Shown here: positions 26,281 to 34,513 of the stretch, one piece after another
Position numbering within the stretch: the stretch's first letter is position 1
How the letters are laid out: every line of letters begins with the position of its first letter
From: an uncultured Paracoccaceae bacterium
GTDB taxonomy: Bacteria; Pseudomonadota; Alphaproteobacteria; Rhodobacterales; Rhodobacteraceae
Assembly: GCA_947488175.1 (NCBI GenBank)
Contig: CANKYO010000007.1
Coordinates: 1-64,000, forward strand
Reading direction: 5' to 3'
Length of the DNA: 64,000 bases
Notes under the pieces: model-generated
Told to the model about the DNA's origin: nothing
The model's input: only the letters and a program-made list of their open reading frames with translations
The model's database searches: none
Translations under genes and position numbers: made by a program

Positions 26281-26400
26281 GCAGATTTACCGAAAATTAG
26301 CAGAGTCCGCTTCTTATCGTCATACGGTACAGGCAGGGATGCCGATGGCCGCCGACGAAGAAGCCGCTGTTGTGCCTTCGGGTGACAACAGCGGTGGATT

Positions 26401-26437
26401 CCTTCTTCTTCCGAGCGTAAATATCCCCGCCGGAGGC
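26401..26437 (+). repeat. Rhodobacterales intergenic repeat, copy B
   Basis: CCTTCTTCTTCCGAGCGTAA followed by ATATCCCCGCCGGAGGC. This is the best preserved copy of the element in the window, paired in inverted orientation with 26251-26280 and resembling 23251-23286. Confidence 0.65.
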
Positions 26438-26519
26438 ATTAAAGTTTGTCGCTTCCGCCTAGACAGCCGCCAAGCCTGCATTAAGTATCTGAGCGCGTAG
26501 CTGGAGGGAGAAAACCGGG

Positions 26520-27239
26520 GTGACTGTCGTTCTGATTCTGGGCAGTGGCCCCAACGTGGTGAATTGCCGATCCTGGCCCAAGGCCCCCTTTGACCGCATC
26601 GTGGCGATCAACAATGCCTGGGCGGTCCGCCCGGATTGGGATGATCTGATCCATCCGGATGATTTCCCGCCGGAACGTCAGCCGAAAGATCTGTCTGCCG
26701 GGCAGAGGATCATCCGCGCCTCGGACTACGTCCCGCTGCAGAATGACTATGGCGGCTTTGTCTATGCCGGCGGCACCATGGCCTTTACCGCGTCCTACTG
26801 GGCGCTGGCAGCGCTCAAGCCCAGAGTCATCGCCCTGCTGGGCTGCGATATGGTTTATGCGCAAACGTCCAACACCCATTTCTACGGCACAGGCACCGCC
26901 GACCCGCTGCGCGCGGATGTCACCCTGCGGTCGCTTGAGGCGAAATCGGCCCGGCTGATGGTGATAGCCGCCCGGCAGGGATGTGCCATGGTCAACCTGT
27001 CAATGGACCAAAGCCGGCTGGTTTTTCCCCGCAGCACGCCGGACGCGGCGGCCAGCGCTGTGCCATTGGCCTATGACAGCGGTATCGCTCAGGCCGCCCT
27101 GACCGAGGAGGACCGTCTGGGCTATGACGTACCCTCCGGCAAATACTGGAAAGAAGAGGACAGGTTCGACCCTGCCGCCATCGACGCGCTCGACACGCTC
27201 TGGCTTAGATCAGTCCCTGCGCCGCAAACAGCGCCTTGA
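26520..27239 (+). CDS. Protein of unknown function in the glycan group
   Basis: A 239-residue cytoplasmic protein opening VVLILGSGPNVVNC, a Rossmann-like first strand and loop, followed by FDRIVAINNAWAVRPDWDDLIHPDDF and later VIALLGCDMVYAQ...THFYG. This opening is reminiscent of sialyltransferase-like (GT42) and DUF115-type proteins that act on glycans, but I cannot assign a family. It starts with GTG after a strong GGAGGGAG site. Its last 35 bases overlap, tail to tail, the kinase gene on the other strand. Confidence 0.65.
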   Translation: MTVVLILGSGPNVVNCRSWPKAPFDRIVAINNAWAVRPDWDDLIHPDDFPPERQPKDLSAGQRIIRASDYVPLQNDYGGFVYAGGTMAFTASYWALAALKPRVIALLGCDMVYAQTSNTHFYGTGTADPLRADVTLRSLEAKSARLMVIAARQGCAMVNLSMDQSRLVFPRSTPDAAASAVPLAYDSGIAQAALTEEDRLGYDVPSGKYWKEEDRFDPAAIDALDTLWLRSVPAPQTAP

Positions 27240-28194
27240 GATCGGCCTTGGGGCGCGGGCCGACATGGCCGATCACCTCAGCCGCCGCTGTCACACCCAT
27301 CCGTCCGCAAATCTCAAGCGACTGTCCTGTGGCATAGCCATAGAGGAATCCGGCGGCAAACTGGTCACCCGCACCGGTCGCATCAACCGGCACGACTTTT
27401 TTCACCGGCACCTCGACCCGTTCATCACCGCGCCGCAGTAGCACCGGGTCACCAGAACAGGTGCAGACCACCGTTTCGCAATGGCCAATCGCCTGATCCA
27501 AGGCGGCGTTGAGGTCATCGGTCTGATAAAGCGTTGTCCATTCATCGATATTGCCAATCACGAAATCCATCTCTTCGGCAATCAGCCGCTGGAAATCGTC
27601 GCGATGTCTGTCCGCGCAAAACGGATCGCTGAGCGTAATGCCTGATTTCCCCCCAACAGTTTTCATCTGCTGTGCGGCCTCGGCAAAGGCCGTTTTCCCA
27701 TCGGGCTTGTCGAACAAATACCCTTCGAGGAACAGGATCTTGCCGCCCGCGAACATATCATGCGGCACGTCGCCCTGCCCCAGATCGGCCCCTGCCCCCA
27801 GATAGGTGTTCATCGACCGTTCGCCGTCAGGTGAGACAAAGATCATCGACCGCGATGTCGGTGCTTCCGCCGCCGGTGCTGGCGGGTTGGGAAACGCCGT
27901 ACCCGCATCTTCCATGCCCTTGGCATAGAACCGGCCCAGCGCGTCATCCTTCACCTTGCCGATGAACGCCGTCGACAGGCCAAGGCTGCCAAGCCCCGCA
28001 ATCGTGTTGGCCACGGATCCGCCCGGTGTTTCGGTCCGGTCGCGCATTGCCGCATAAAGCACCTCGGCCCGGTCCCGTTCGACCAGCTGCATGATCCCCT
28101 TCTCGATCCCCATGTGATCAAGAAACGTATCCTCGGCATGGCTGATCACATCGACAATCGCGTTGCCGATACCAATCACATCGTAATTGCTCAT
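27205..28194 (-). CDS. PfkB-family carbohydrate/nucleoside kinase (adenosine kinase-like)
   Basis: A 329-residue ribokinase-fold kinase. It has the opening YDVIGIGNAIVDVISHAED, the GGSVANTIAGLGSLG motif that binds the sugar and the PfkB signature VVPVDATGAGDQFAAGFLYG, with catalytic Asp in DATGAGD. The sequence style is that of alphaproteobacterial adenosine kinases, so adenosine to AMP is the likely reaction. The start at 28194 overlaps the nth stop by 4 bases, so the two genes are coupled. Confidence 0.88.
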   Translation of the reverse strand: MSNYDVIGIGNAIVDVISHAEDTFLDHMGIEKGIMQLVERDRAEVLYAAMRDRTETPGGSVANTIAGLGSLGLSTAFIGKVKDDALGRFYAKGMEDAGTAFPNPPAPAAEAPTSRSMIFVSPDGERSMNTYLGAGADLGQGDVPHDMFAGGKILFLEGYLFDKPDGKTAFAEAAQQMKTVGGKSGITLSDPFCADRHRDDFQRLIAEEMDFVIGNIDEWTTLYQTDDLNAALDQAIGHCETVVCTCSGDPVLLRRGDERVEVPVKKVVPVDATGAGDQFAAGFLYGYATGQSLEICGRMGVTAAAEVIGHVGPRPKADLKALFAAQGLI

Positions 28195-28835
28195 AAATTC
28201 TTGTCCTCGAATTGACACAGGTCGCGGATCAGGCAGGCCGCGCATTTGGGTTTGCGCGCCACACAGACATAGCGCCCGTGCAATATCATCCAATGGTGTG
28301 CATGAAGTTGATAATCGGCGGGAATATGATCCTCGATGGCCCGTTCGACCGCGTTAACATCCTTGCCCACGGCCACGCCACTGCGATTGCCAAACCGAAA
28401 GATATGGGTATCGACCGCCTGCGCGGGCTGTTTCCACCACATATTCAGCACCACATTGGCCGTCTTGCGCCCCACGCCCGGCAGCGATTGCAGGGCAGCG
28501 CGTGAATTGGGGACCTCGCCATCATAGTCATCGACCAGAATCTGGCTCATCTTGATGACGTTCTTGGCCTTTTGACGAAACAGCCCGATGGTCTTGATAT
28601 GCTCAGTCAGGCCTTCAATCCCCAGATCCAGCATCTTTTGCGGCGTATCGGCGATCTGGAACAGCTTGCGCGTGGCCTTGTTCACCCCTGCATCGGTGGC
28701 CTGCGCCGACAGGGCAACGGCCACAACCAGCGTATAGACATTCACATACTCCAGCTCGCCCTTGGGTTCAGGCTCGGCGTAGTGGAACCGTTCAAAGATC
28801 TCGCGGATCGTGTGATAATCAAGCTGTTTTGGCAT
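28191..28835 (-). CDS. nth: Endonuclease III
   Basis: A 214-residue DNA glycosylase/AP lyase. The helix-hairpin-helix SLPGVGRKTANVVLN carries the catalytic Lys, VDTHIFR carries the catalytic Asp and the C-terminal CVARKPKCAACLIRDLC gives the [4Fe-4S] cluster. It removes oxidised pyrimidines. The ATG at 28835 is used; the longer frame has no family residues. It sits between PfkB and the divergent Ada-like gene, a small repair neighbourhood. Confidence 0.95.
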   Translation of the reverse strand: MPKQLDYHTIREIFERFHYAEPEPKGELEYVNVYTLVVAVALSAQATDAGVNKATRKLFQIADTPQKMLDLGIEGLTEHIKTIGLFRQKAKNVIKMSQILVDDYDGEVPNSRAALQSLPGVGRKTANVVLNMWWKQPAQAVDTHIFRFGNRSGVAVGKDVNAVERAIEDHIPADYQLHAHHWMILHGRYVCVARKPKCAACLIRDLCQFEDKNL

Positions 28836-28930
28836 TCCGACCCATATGCCTGCAGGGACCGGGACGAGCAAGCAAAAGATGCGCAATTTCCGGGTCGCAA
28901 GACGCAGGCCACATCCCTAGTTTGGACAGT

Positions 28931-29773
28931 ATGGAACAGACAGACACATATCATTATCAGGTCATGCGCCGCGCCATCGAAGCCATCGATGCGGCAGGCG
29001 ACCAGCCCCTGTCATTGGCCGATCTGGCATCGGACATGAACATGAGCCCGGCGCATTTCCAGCGACTCTTTTCCACATGGGTCGGCGTATCGCCCAAGCG
29101 CTATCAGCAGTACCTGACACTGGCGCATGCGAAATCCCTGCTCAAGGAACGGTTCACAACACTTGAAACCGCCCATGCAGTGGGCCTGTCGGGGTCGGGC
29201 CGCCTGCACGACCTTTTCGTGCGGTGGGAGGCGATGAGCCCCGGCGACTATGCCCGCGACGGGGCCGACCTGACAATATTCTGGGGCTGGTTCGAAAGCC
29301 CCTTTGGCCCTGCGCTGGTGATGGGCACGGATCGCGGCATTTGCGGGCTGGCCTTTGCCGCTGAAGCAGGGCCGGAGCCGGCCATGGCCGATCTCAAATC
29401 GCGCTGGCCCAAAGCCAAATTCGTCGAAGACCCCACGTTCCTGCGGCCATGGGCGACAGCCGCCCTTGGAATGACCGGAGAAACCAAGCTGCATATGATC
29501 GGCGCCCCCTTTCAGTTGAAAGTATGGGAGGCATTGCTGACTATCCCATCGGGCCATGTCACCACCTATTCCGAGATCGCCCAATCCATCGGCAATCCAA
29601 AGGCGGTGCGCGCCGTCGGCACAGCGGTAGGGCGCAACCCGGTCAGCTGGCTGATTCCCTGTCACCGGGCACTGCGCAAATCCGGCGGTCTGGGTGGATA
29701 CCACTGGGGATTGCCAGTCAAGCGCGCCATGCTGGCCTGGGAATCCGCACGGGCAGATGTTTCAGCCGCGTGA
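28931..29773 (+). CDS. Ada-like methylated-DNA-protein cysteine methyltransferase with AraC domain
   Basis: A 280-residue protein. Residues about 10-100 are an AraC-type DNA-binding domain (LASDMNMSPAHFQRLF, GRLHDLFVRWEAMSPGDY). Residues 115-275 form the O6-methylguanine transferase with FQLKVWEALLTIPSGHVTTYSEIA and the acceptor site PCHRALRKSGGLGGY. E. coli Ada also has an N-terminal zinc domain that repairs phosphotriesters and switches on Ada; that domain is absent. The protein thus combines repair and DNA binding without the usual sensor. It is divergent from nth. Confidence 0.9.
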   Translation: MEQTDTYHYQVMRRAIEAIDAAGDQPLSLADLASDMNMSPAHFQRLFSTWVGVSPKRYQQYLTLAHAKSLLKERFTTLETAHAVGLSGSGRLHDLFVRWEAMSPGDYARDGADLTIFWGWFESPFGPALVMGTDRGICGLAFAAEAGPEPAMADLKSRWPKAKFVEDPTFLRPWATAALGMTGETKLHMIGAPFQLKVWEALLTIPSGHVTTYSEIAQSIGNPKAVRAVGTAVGRNPVSWLIPCHRALRKSGGLGGYHWGLPVKRAMLAWESARADVSAA

Positions 29774-29894
29774 TCACAAACCGGCAAAATCCGGCCAATT
29801 GAGTCTGCGTTATTGGATATCATCTGAAAGATGGGCATAAGCTCACATATTCACCCGCGCTTTTCAGCGCACCCATTCAGATGGAACAAAGACA

Positions 29895-30551
29895 ATGATG
29901 TTTTCAAAACTCCCACTCGTATTTGCCGCCTCAGCGATGACGCTGGTCGCCGCATGTGATCCAACAGGTCCAAACGCCAACCAGAACACGCAGCAAGGCG
30001 CAGCAATTGGCGCACTTGGCGGTGCTGTTGTCGGCGCGTTGGCCAATAACGATGGCACCGTCCGCGAACGCAACCAATCTGCCCTGATCGGGGCCGCGCT
30101 TGGTGCAGGTGTGGGTGCTGCCGTGGGCAACAACCTTGACCGCCAGGCAGAAGAGTTGCGCCGCCAGTTACGCAATGATGTGGGCGTGTCCAACAACGGG
30201 CGCAACCTTGTGGTTGTCCTGTCTCAGGATCTGCTGTTCGCCACCAACAGCACTTCAGTTTCGGCCGTCTCGCAACGCGAATTGCGGATCGTTGCCAACT
30301 CTCTGAACAAATATCCCAACACGACCGTCAACGTGATCGGCCACACGGATAACACCGGTTCGGCTGAGTTCAACCAGGATCTGTCGCAGCGCCGCGCGCA
30401 GGCTGTGTCCGCCGTGCTGCTCAACGGTGGTGTTTCCGCCACACGTATCCGGTCGCTTGGCGCTGGTGAAAACCAACCCGTTGCGTCCAACCTCAATGCA
30501 GCCGGTCGTCAGCAGAACCGCCGGGTTGAGATCATCATCACACCGAACTGA
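29895..30551 (+). CDS. OmpA-family lipoprotein with glycine zipper
   Basis: A 218-residue envelope protein. A lipoprotein-type signal ends in LVAAC (Cys21). Glycine-zipper repeats (AAIGALGGAVVGALA and ALIGAALGAGVGAAVG) then precede the OmpA domain, whose peptidoglycan-binding motifs are NVIGHTDNTGSAEFNQDLSQRRA and RRVEI. This is the YiaD-like architecture and it anchors the outer membrane to the cell wall. A T-run terminator follows. Confidence 0.9.
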   Translation: MMFSKLPLVFAASAMTLVAACDPTGPNANQNTQQGAAIGALGGAVVGALANNDGTVRERNQSALIGAALGAGVGAAVGNNLDRQAEELRRQLRNDVGVSNNGRNLVVVLSQDLLFATNSTSVSAVSQRELRIVANSLNKYPNTTVNVIGHTDNTGSAEFNQDLSQRRAQAVSAVLLNGGVSATRIRSLGAGENQPVASNLNAAGRQQNRRVEIIITPN

Positions 30552-30573
30552 TCCGGCCTCGCAGGATTACGAA

Positions 30574-30600
30574 GGGGTCGCCAATGGCGGCCCCTTTTTT
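30574..30600 (+). terminator. Rho-independent terminator
   Basis: GGGGTCGCC-AAT-GGCGGCCCC forms a stem with one weak pair, followed directly by TTTTTT. It ends the OmpA lipoprotein gene. Confidence 0.85.
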
Positions 30601-30617
30601 GTTGTGAAACCTCCGCA

Positions 30618-30640
30618 ATCGGTCATATAATCTGACCAAT
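30618..30640. promoter_or_regulatory. Palindromic operator upstream of the GntR gene
   Basis: ATCGGTCA, a 7-base A/T-rich spacer and TGACCAAT form an inverted repeat with one mismatch and a GGT-N11-ACC core. It lies 9 bases before the GntR start, the place for autorepression. It is 18/23 identical to the palindrome before glcD (12417). Confidence 0.6.
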
Positions 30641-30649
30641 AGCAGGGGT

Positions 30650-31423
30650 ATGCAGATGCCGTTTGAACCCGTTCTTCAGGAAAAACTATCCCATGGCGTC
30701 ATCCGCCAGATCGAAGGATTGATCCTGCGTGGTATTCTGCGCCCCGGCGAACGCCTGCCATCGGAACGGGAACTCAGCGAACGGATGGGCGTATCGCGGC
30801 CTTCCCTGCGTGAAGCGTTGGCTGATCTTCAGGATCGCGGCCTGTTATCATCGAAGGCCGGTGCCGGGGTCTATGTGGCCGACGTTCTGGGATCGGCCTT
30901 TGCACCCGCCCTGATCAAGCTGTTTGCCACCCATGACGAAGCGGTGTTTGACTACCTCAGTTTCCGCCGCGACATGGAGGGGTTGGCGGCAGAGCGCGCT
31001 GCCCGGTTGGCCAGCGATACTGATCTGAAGGTCATCGACACGATCTTTCAGAAGATGGAAACCGCGCATCAAAAGCGCAATCCGGCGGACGAAGCGAACC
31101 TGGACGCCGATTTCCACCTGTCCATCATCGAGGCAAGCCACAACATCATCATGCTGCACATGATGCGGTCAATGTATGAGCTGCTGCGCGAAGGCGTGTT
31201 CTACAATCGGTCCATCATGTTCAAACAGCGGATGACGCGGGACACATTGCTGGACCAGCACCGGGCCATCAACACCGCCCTGCAGGCGCGCGACCCACAC
31301 GCCGCCCGGGCCGCGATTGAGGCGCATCTGGATTTTGTGGAAACCGCCCTGTCAGATCAGCAAAAGGCCGATCGGAACGAGGTGTTCGCCCAGAAACGCT
31401 ATGAACACGAAGCACGGCGCTAA
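30650..31423 (+). CDS. GntR-family (FadR subfamily) regulator, candidate glycolate regulator
   Basis: A 257-residue regulator. The winged helix-turn-helix spans residues about 10-75 (LPSERELSERMGVSRPSLREAL). The all-helical FCD domain follows, with metal/ligand residues in the pattern D...H (DADFHLSIIEASHN), H in LLDQHRAI and H in AAIEAHLDFV. GlcC, PdhR and LldR belong to this type and sense small 2-hydroxy or 2-keto acids. The matching palindromes before this gene and before glcD make it a likely regulator of glycolate oxidation. It is 4 bases overlapping, tail to tail, with the protease gene. Confidence 0.85.
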   Translation: MQMPFEPVLQEKLSHGVIRQIEGLILRGILRPGERLPSERELSERMGVSRPSLREALADLQDRGLLSSKAGAGVYVADVLGSAFAPALIKLFATHDEAVFDYLSFRRDMEGLAAERAARLASDTDLKVIDTIFQKMETAHQKRNPADEANLDADFHLSIIEASHNIIMLHMMRSMYELLREGVFYNRSIMFKQRMTRDTLLDQHRAINTALQARDPHAARAAIEAHLDFVETALSDQQKADRNEVFAQKRYEHEARR

Positions 31424-32151
31424 CTTTTCTGCATCACTTCGCGCCATAGCCAAAGGCTGATCACCGCCTGAAACAGCAGGCCCAGAAACGCAAAAGGCTG
31501 AAAGCCCCCCAGCACATCGGTGGAAAACAGCACCAGATCCCACAACCAGTGCCAGATGATCAGCGGCCAAAGATTGCCGATCTTCAGCGCAATCGGGGCC
31601 AGAAAGAACCCGACCAGAAATGTGAACGCCAGCTGTTGGAGCGTGTTCTCAAACGGTTGTCCGGCCAGCACATTCACTGCATGCATCAGCGCGAACAAAG
31701 CGGCGCTAAGCACCATGGCCTGCACCACCGAAAGCCGGGTCAGCGCCCCGCGCAACAGAATCCCGCGAAACATCACCTCTTCGGAAAAACCGATCATGAA
31801 TGTGGTCAGGGTCAACCAGCCCAGTAAAGACCACTCTGCTGCGGTCAGGCTGCCGTCCATCAGCTTGGGCACCTGCACCAGTAACATCGCGCCCAAAACC
31901 ATATAAGCAGGCAGCATCCACACCGTGGCGCGCCAGTTGATGCGTCCAAAACCGACCCCCGACCAGCCAAAATAGCGGATGATGTAGTACAGGACGATCC
32001 CGCAAAGGATCAGTTCGACCACCCAGAAATGGCTGACCATCAGCGCCGTGCCATAGGGTTCTGCCCGGATCACATAGACATAGATCATGCCAAGCGCCAC
32101 AACCGCGATATAGAAGGCGGTTGCCTGCAATCCGATCTTCAGGCTTGGCAT
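31420..32151 (-). CDS. CPBP family intramembrane metalloprotease
   Basis: A 243-residue protein with seven or eight membrane helices. It shows the CPBP (Abi) motifs: EE-x3-R in GFSEEVMFRG, then FALMHAVN and the C-terminal IIWHWLWD. These residues bind the catalytic zinc in relatives of Rce1. Bacterial members process membrane proteins or give self-immunity to peptides, and the target here is unknown. The ATG at 32151 is preferred; the in-frame region upstream runs into the ATP synthase terminator. Confidence 0.85.
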   Translation of the reverse strand: MPSLKIGLQATAFYIAVVALGMIYVYVIRAEPYGTALMVSHFWVVELILCGIVLYYIIRYFGWSGVGFGRINWRATVWMLPAYMVLGAMLLVQVPKLMDGSLTAAEWSLLGWLTLTTFMIGFSEEVMFRGILLRGALTRLSVVQAMVLSAALFALMHAVNVLAGQPFENTLQQLAFTFLVGFFLAPIALKIGNLWPLIIWHWLWDLVLFSTDVLGGFQPFAFLGLLFQAVISLWLWREVMQKS

Positions 32152-32212
32152 GCGGCGTTCCCCGGCAAAGCCCCCGACAGCACCGTCCTCGTGCGCCCCG
32201 GCACTGTCAACG

Positions 32213-32244
32213 AAAAAGCCCGAACGCTTACGCAGCGTTCGGGC
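32213..32244 (-). terminator. Rho-independent terminator of the F0 operon
   Basis: Read on the minus strand, GCCCGAACGCT-GCGTA-AGCGTTCGGGC is a perfect 11-base-pair stem followed by TTTTTCG. It lies 40 bases after atpF and before the CPBP gene. Confidence 0.9.
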
Positions 32245-32281
32245 CTGATCATGAACATGGGGTGGGGGAAACCCACGCGGC

Positions 32282-32839
32282 TTAGTGCAGCTTCTCAGCC
32301 ACTGTCGCGATGGCGTCGTCAATCAGCGCCCCGGCTGACTTCGCGTCCATCTGCTTGGCCATGACATCCTTGGCGGCACCCACGGCAACCACGATGGCTT
32401 CATCGCGGACCGCTTTGATAGCACCAGCCTGCGCACTGGCAATCTGCTCTTCTGCGGCAGCCAGACGGCGGGTGATTGACTTGGCGATATCATCCTTGGC
32501 GGTGGCAGCGGCGTTGGTCGCCTCTTCCTTGGCAGAGGCTACGATACGGTTCGCCTGCTCCTGCACTTCCTTTTGCTTGCGCTCGTAAGACGCCAGCAGA
32601 GACTGGGCTTCTTCGCGCAGGGCCTTGGCCTGATCCAGTTCGGATTTGATGCCTTCGGCGCGCTTGTCCAGCATACCGCCGACCAAGGCAGGAACCTTGT
32701 AGTAAAGCAGGATACCGATAAAGATCAGGAACGCGATCGACACGACAAAGTCGGTATTCGACAGCGAAAAGAACGGGCCTTTGGCCGCGAAGGCTGGCGT
32801 CGCACTCAGGGCGAATAGCGATGTGATCATCAAACGCAT
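32282..32839 (-). CDS. atpF: ATP synthase F0 subunit b
   Basis: A 185-residue stator subunit. After a short hydrophobic start comes one membrane helix (DFVVSIAFLIFIGILLYYKVP, about residues 30-50), then a long charged coiled coil (LDKRAEGIKSELDQAKALREEAQ onward, cut here), which holds F1 against rotation. It is the last gene of the operon, 3 bases after atpX. The N-terminus looks like a cleavable signal, as in many alphaproteobacterial b subunits. Confidence 0.93.
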   Translation of the reverse strand: MRLMITSLFALSATPAFAAKGPFFSLSNTDFVVSIAFLIFIGILLYYKVPALVGGMLDKRAEGIKSELDQAKALREEAQSLLASYERKQKEVQEQANRIVASAKEEATNAAATAKDDIAKSITRRLAAAEEQIASAQAGAIKAVRDEAIVVAVGAAKDVMAKQMDAKSAGALIDDAIATVAEKLH

Positions 32840-32842
32840 GAT

Positions 32843-33388
32843 TTACCCTTTCATCCGTGCATTCACGGCGGCGGTGATCGTCTTGGCATCGGCTGAACCA
32901 CCCATGACGGAGACCAGTTCCTTGGCGGTGTCCTTGGCCACTTCGGCCACGCTTTTGACAGCACCATCGCGAATTTCGGCAATCGCCTTTTCGCTTTCGG
33001 CTGTCTTGGCTGCGATTTCGGCGTCTGCTTTCTGCAATTCCACGTCAAGCTCGGCCTGAATTTCGGCTTTTGCTTCGGCCACGATCTTCTGGGCCTCGGC
33101 GCGGGCATCGACAAGGGCGTTTTCGTAGGCCGCTTCGGCCTCTGCCGCTTTGTTTTTCAGCTCTTCCGCGGCAGCGATATCGTTGGTGATCGTGCCTGAC
33201 CGCTCTGCCAGAACCGCACCGATGCGGGGCAATGCGATACGCGACATCACGAAATAGATCGCAGCCAGCGTGATAATCAGCCAGAAAATCTGGTTGGGCA
33301 TCCAATCCGCACAAAGCTGCGGCATGCCAAGGGCGCTGCCCCCTGCATCAACGCAAACCCCTGCGGCTTCTGTTGTTTCTGTTGCCAT
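32843..33388 (-). CDS. atpX: ATP synthase F0 subunit b'
   Basis: A 181-residue second b-type subunit: an N-terminal extension, one membrane helix ([19 protein letters not shown]) and a long Ala/Glu/Lys coiled coil. Photosynthetic bacteria and their relatives form a b/b' heterodimer stator, and the order c-b'-b seen here matches Rhodobacter. It lies 80 bases after atpE, with a hairpin between them. Confidence 0.93.
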   Translation of the reverse strand: MATETTEAAGVCVDAGGSALGMPQLCADWMPNQIFWLIITLAAIYFVMSRIALPRIGAVLAERSGTITNDIAAAEELKNKAAEAEAAYENALVDARAEAQKIVAEAKAEIQAELDVELQKADAEIAAKTAESEKAIAEIRDGAVKSVAEVAKDTAKELVSVMGGSADAKTITAAVNARMKG

Positions 33389-33419
33389 GATGGCCCCCGA
33401 ATACCTTGAAAGTTTACCC

Positions 33420-33443
33420 GGTGGATGTGGTTACACATCCACC
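33420..33443 (-). other. Intercistronic stem-loop atpE-atpX
   Basis: GGTGGATGTG and CACATCCACC form a perfect 10-base-pair stem with a 4-base loop, just after atpE. No T-run follows. It probably protects the 3' end of a short atpE mRNA. Confidence 0.6.
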
Positions 33444-33468
33444 AAGCCGTAAGGATATGGGTGTGTTC

Positions 33469-33693
33469 TTAGACGGCGAACATCAGCAGAAGCGACACGA
33501 GGAACGCAAAGATCCCCAGGGCTTCAGCAAAGGCCAGACCGATGAACAATGTTGCTGTTTGACCAGCAGCAGCAGATGGGTTGCGTAGGGCGCCTGCGAG
33601 GTAGTTACCAGCCACGGTGCCAACACCGATAGCAGCGGCACCGGAACCGATTGCAGCCAGACCAGCGCCGATATGTGCGAGTTCGCCTTCCAT
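33469..33693 (-). CDS. atpE: ATP synthase F0 subunit c
   Basis: A 74-residue proteolipid of two membrane helices joined by the polar loop ALRNPSA. The proton-binding carboxylate is the Glu in [10 protein letters not shown] of helix 2. Glycine-rich helix 1 ([21 protein letters not shown]) packs the ring. Many copies per complex are needed, and hairpins on both sides of the gene would fit higher mRNA stability. The ribosome site is AAGGAG. Confidence 0.96.
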   Translation of the reverse strand: MEGELAHIGAGLAAIGSGAAAIGVGTVAGNYLAGALRNPSAAAGQTATLFIGLAFAEALGIFAFLVSLLLMFAV

Positions 33694-33728
33694 GTGAATT
33701 CTCCTTACGATTGGAAGTTGAGATGTAG

Positions 33729-33747
33729 GGTGGGGTTCGACCCCACC
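33729..33747 (-). other. Intercistronic stem-loop atpB-atpE
   Basis: GGTGGGGT and ACCCCACC form a perfect 8-base-pair stem with a TCG loop, in the 58-base gap between atpB and atpE. It can shield the 5' side of a processed atpE mRNA. Confidence 0.55.
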
Positions 33748-33751
33748 AACA

Positions 33752-34513
33752 TTAGTGATGCGGGTGCAATGCGTCTTTCAGGTAGACACATGTCAGAATA
33801 GTGAAAACGTAAGCCTGAATACCGGCCACAAGGACCTCCAGACCGTAGATGGCGACAATGCCAAAGATCGCGACCGGGCTGACCAGCGTCAGGGCAGCAA
33901 AGCCAGCAAACACCTTCAGCACCGCGTGACCGGCCATGATGTTACCGGCCAGACGAATGGAGTGGCTGACGGGACGCACAAAGTAGGAAATCACTTCGAT
34001 CACCGCGATGATGGGGCGCAGGATTGCAGGGGCGTCCGACATCCAGAACAGGCTCAGGAACGACGCGCCGTTCTTGACGAAACCCAGGATCGTCACGCAG
34101 ATGAACACGCCGAAACCCAGGACGGCAGTTACCGCTATCATCGATGTCGGGCTATAGGACATCGGGATCAAGGCGAGGTAGTTGGCAAACAGGATGAACA
34201 GGAACAGCGTCATGATATAGGGGAAATACTTCACCCCATCCTTGCCGGTCACATCCTCTACCATCTTGTAAATAAAGCCATAAATCAGCTCACCGATGGA
34301 TTGGATACGGCTTGGCACGATGGCGCGCCCACGGCTGCCCAGAACGAAAACCCCGACGATCGCCAACAGGGAAATGCCCATCCAGATTGTCACATTGGTG
34401 ACGGTGTACCACTGCACAGGGCCGTCGCCGAAAAACGGCTTGACGATAAACTGGTCCAGCGGATGGAAAACCAGACCACCTTCGGCTTTGTCTTCAGTCG
34501 CCACGTGCGTCAC
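33752..34513 (-). CDS. atpB: ATP synthase F0 subunit a
   Basis: A 253-residue membrane protein with five or six helices. The essential Arg lies in [15 protein letters not shown], and the last helix carries [16 protein letters not shown] with the conserved Gln. It forms the proton half-channels against the c-ring. Its start overlaps the end of atpI by 20 bases. Confidence 0.96.
   Translation of the reverse strand: MTHVATEDKAEGGLVFHPLDQFIVKPFFGDGPVQWYTVTNVTIWMGISLLAIVGVFVLGSRGRAIVPSRIQSIGELIYGFIYKMVEDVTGKDGVKYFPYIMTLFLFILFANYLALIPMSYSPTSMIAVTAVLGFGVFICVTILGFVKNGASFLSLFWMSDAPAILRPIIAVIEVISYFVRPVSHSIRLAGNIMAGHAVLKVFAGFAALTLVSPVAIFGIVAIYGLEVLVAGIQAYVFTILTCVYLKDALHPHH

Larger units (their letters stand above)
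26196..26519. other. Intergenic region with a hairpin and an inverted pair of repeat elements
   Basis: The 324 bases contain no gene. They hold a hairpin GGGGGC-TGTCT-GCCCCC (26218-26234), which ends the sulfotransferase transcript, and two copies of the intergenic repeat in opposite orientation (26251-26280 and 26401-26437). A well-formed ribosome site (GGAGGGAG) before the next start lies at the right end. Confidence 0.6.
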
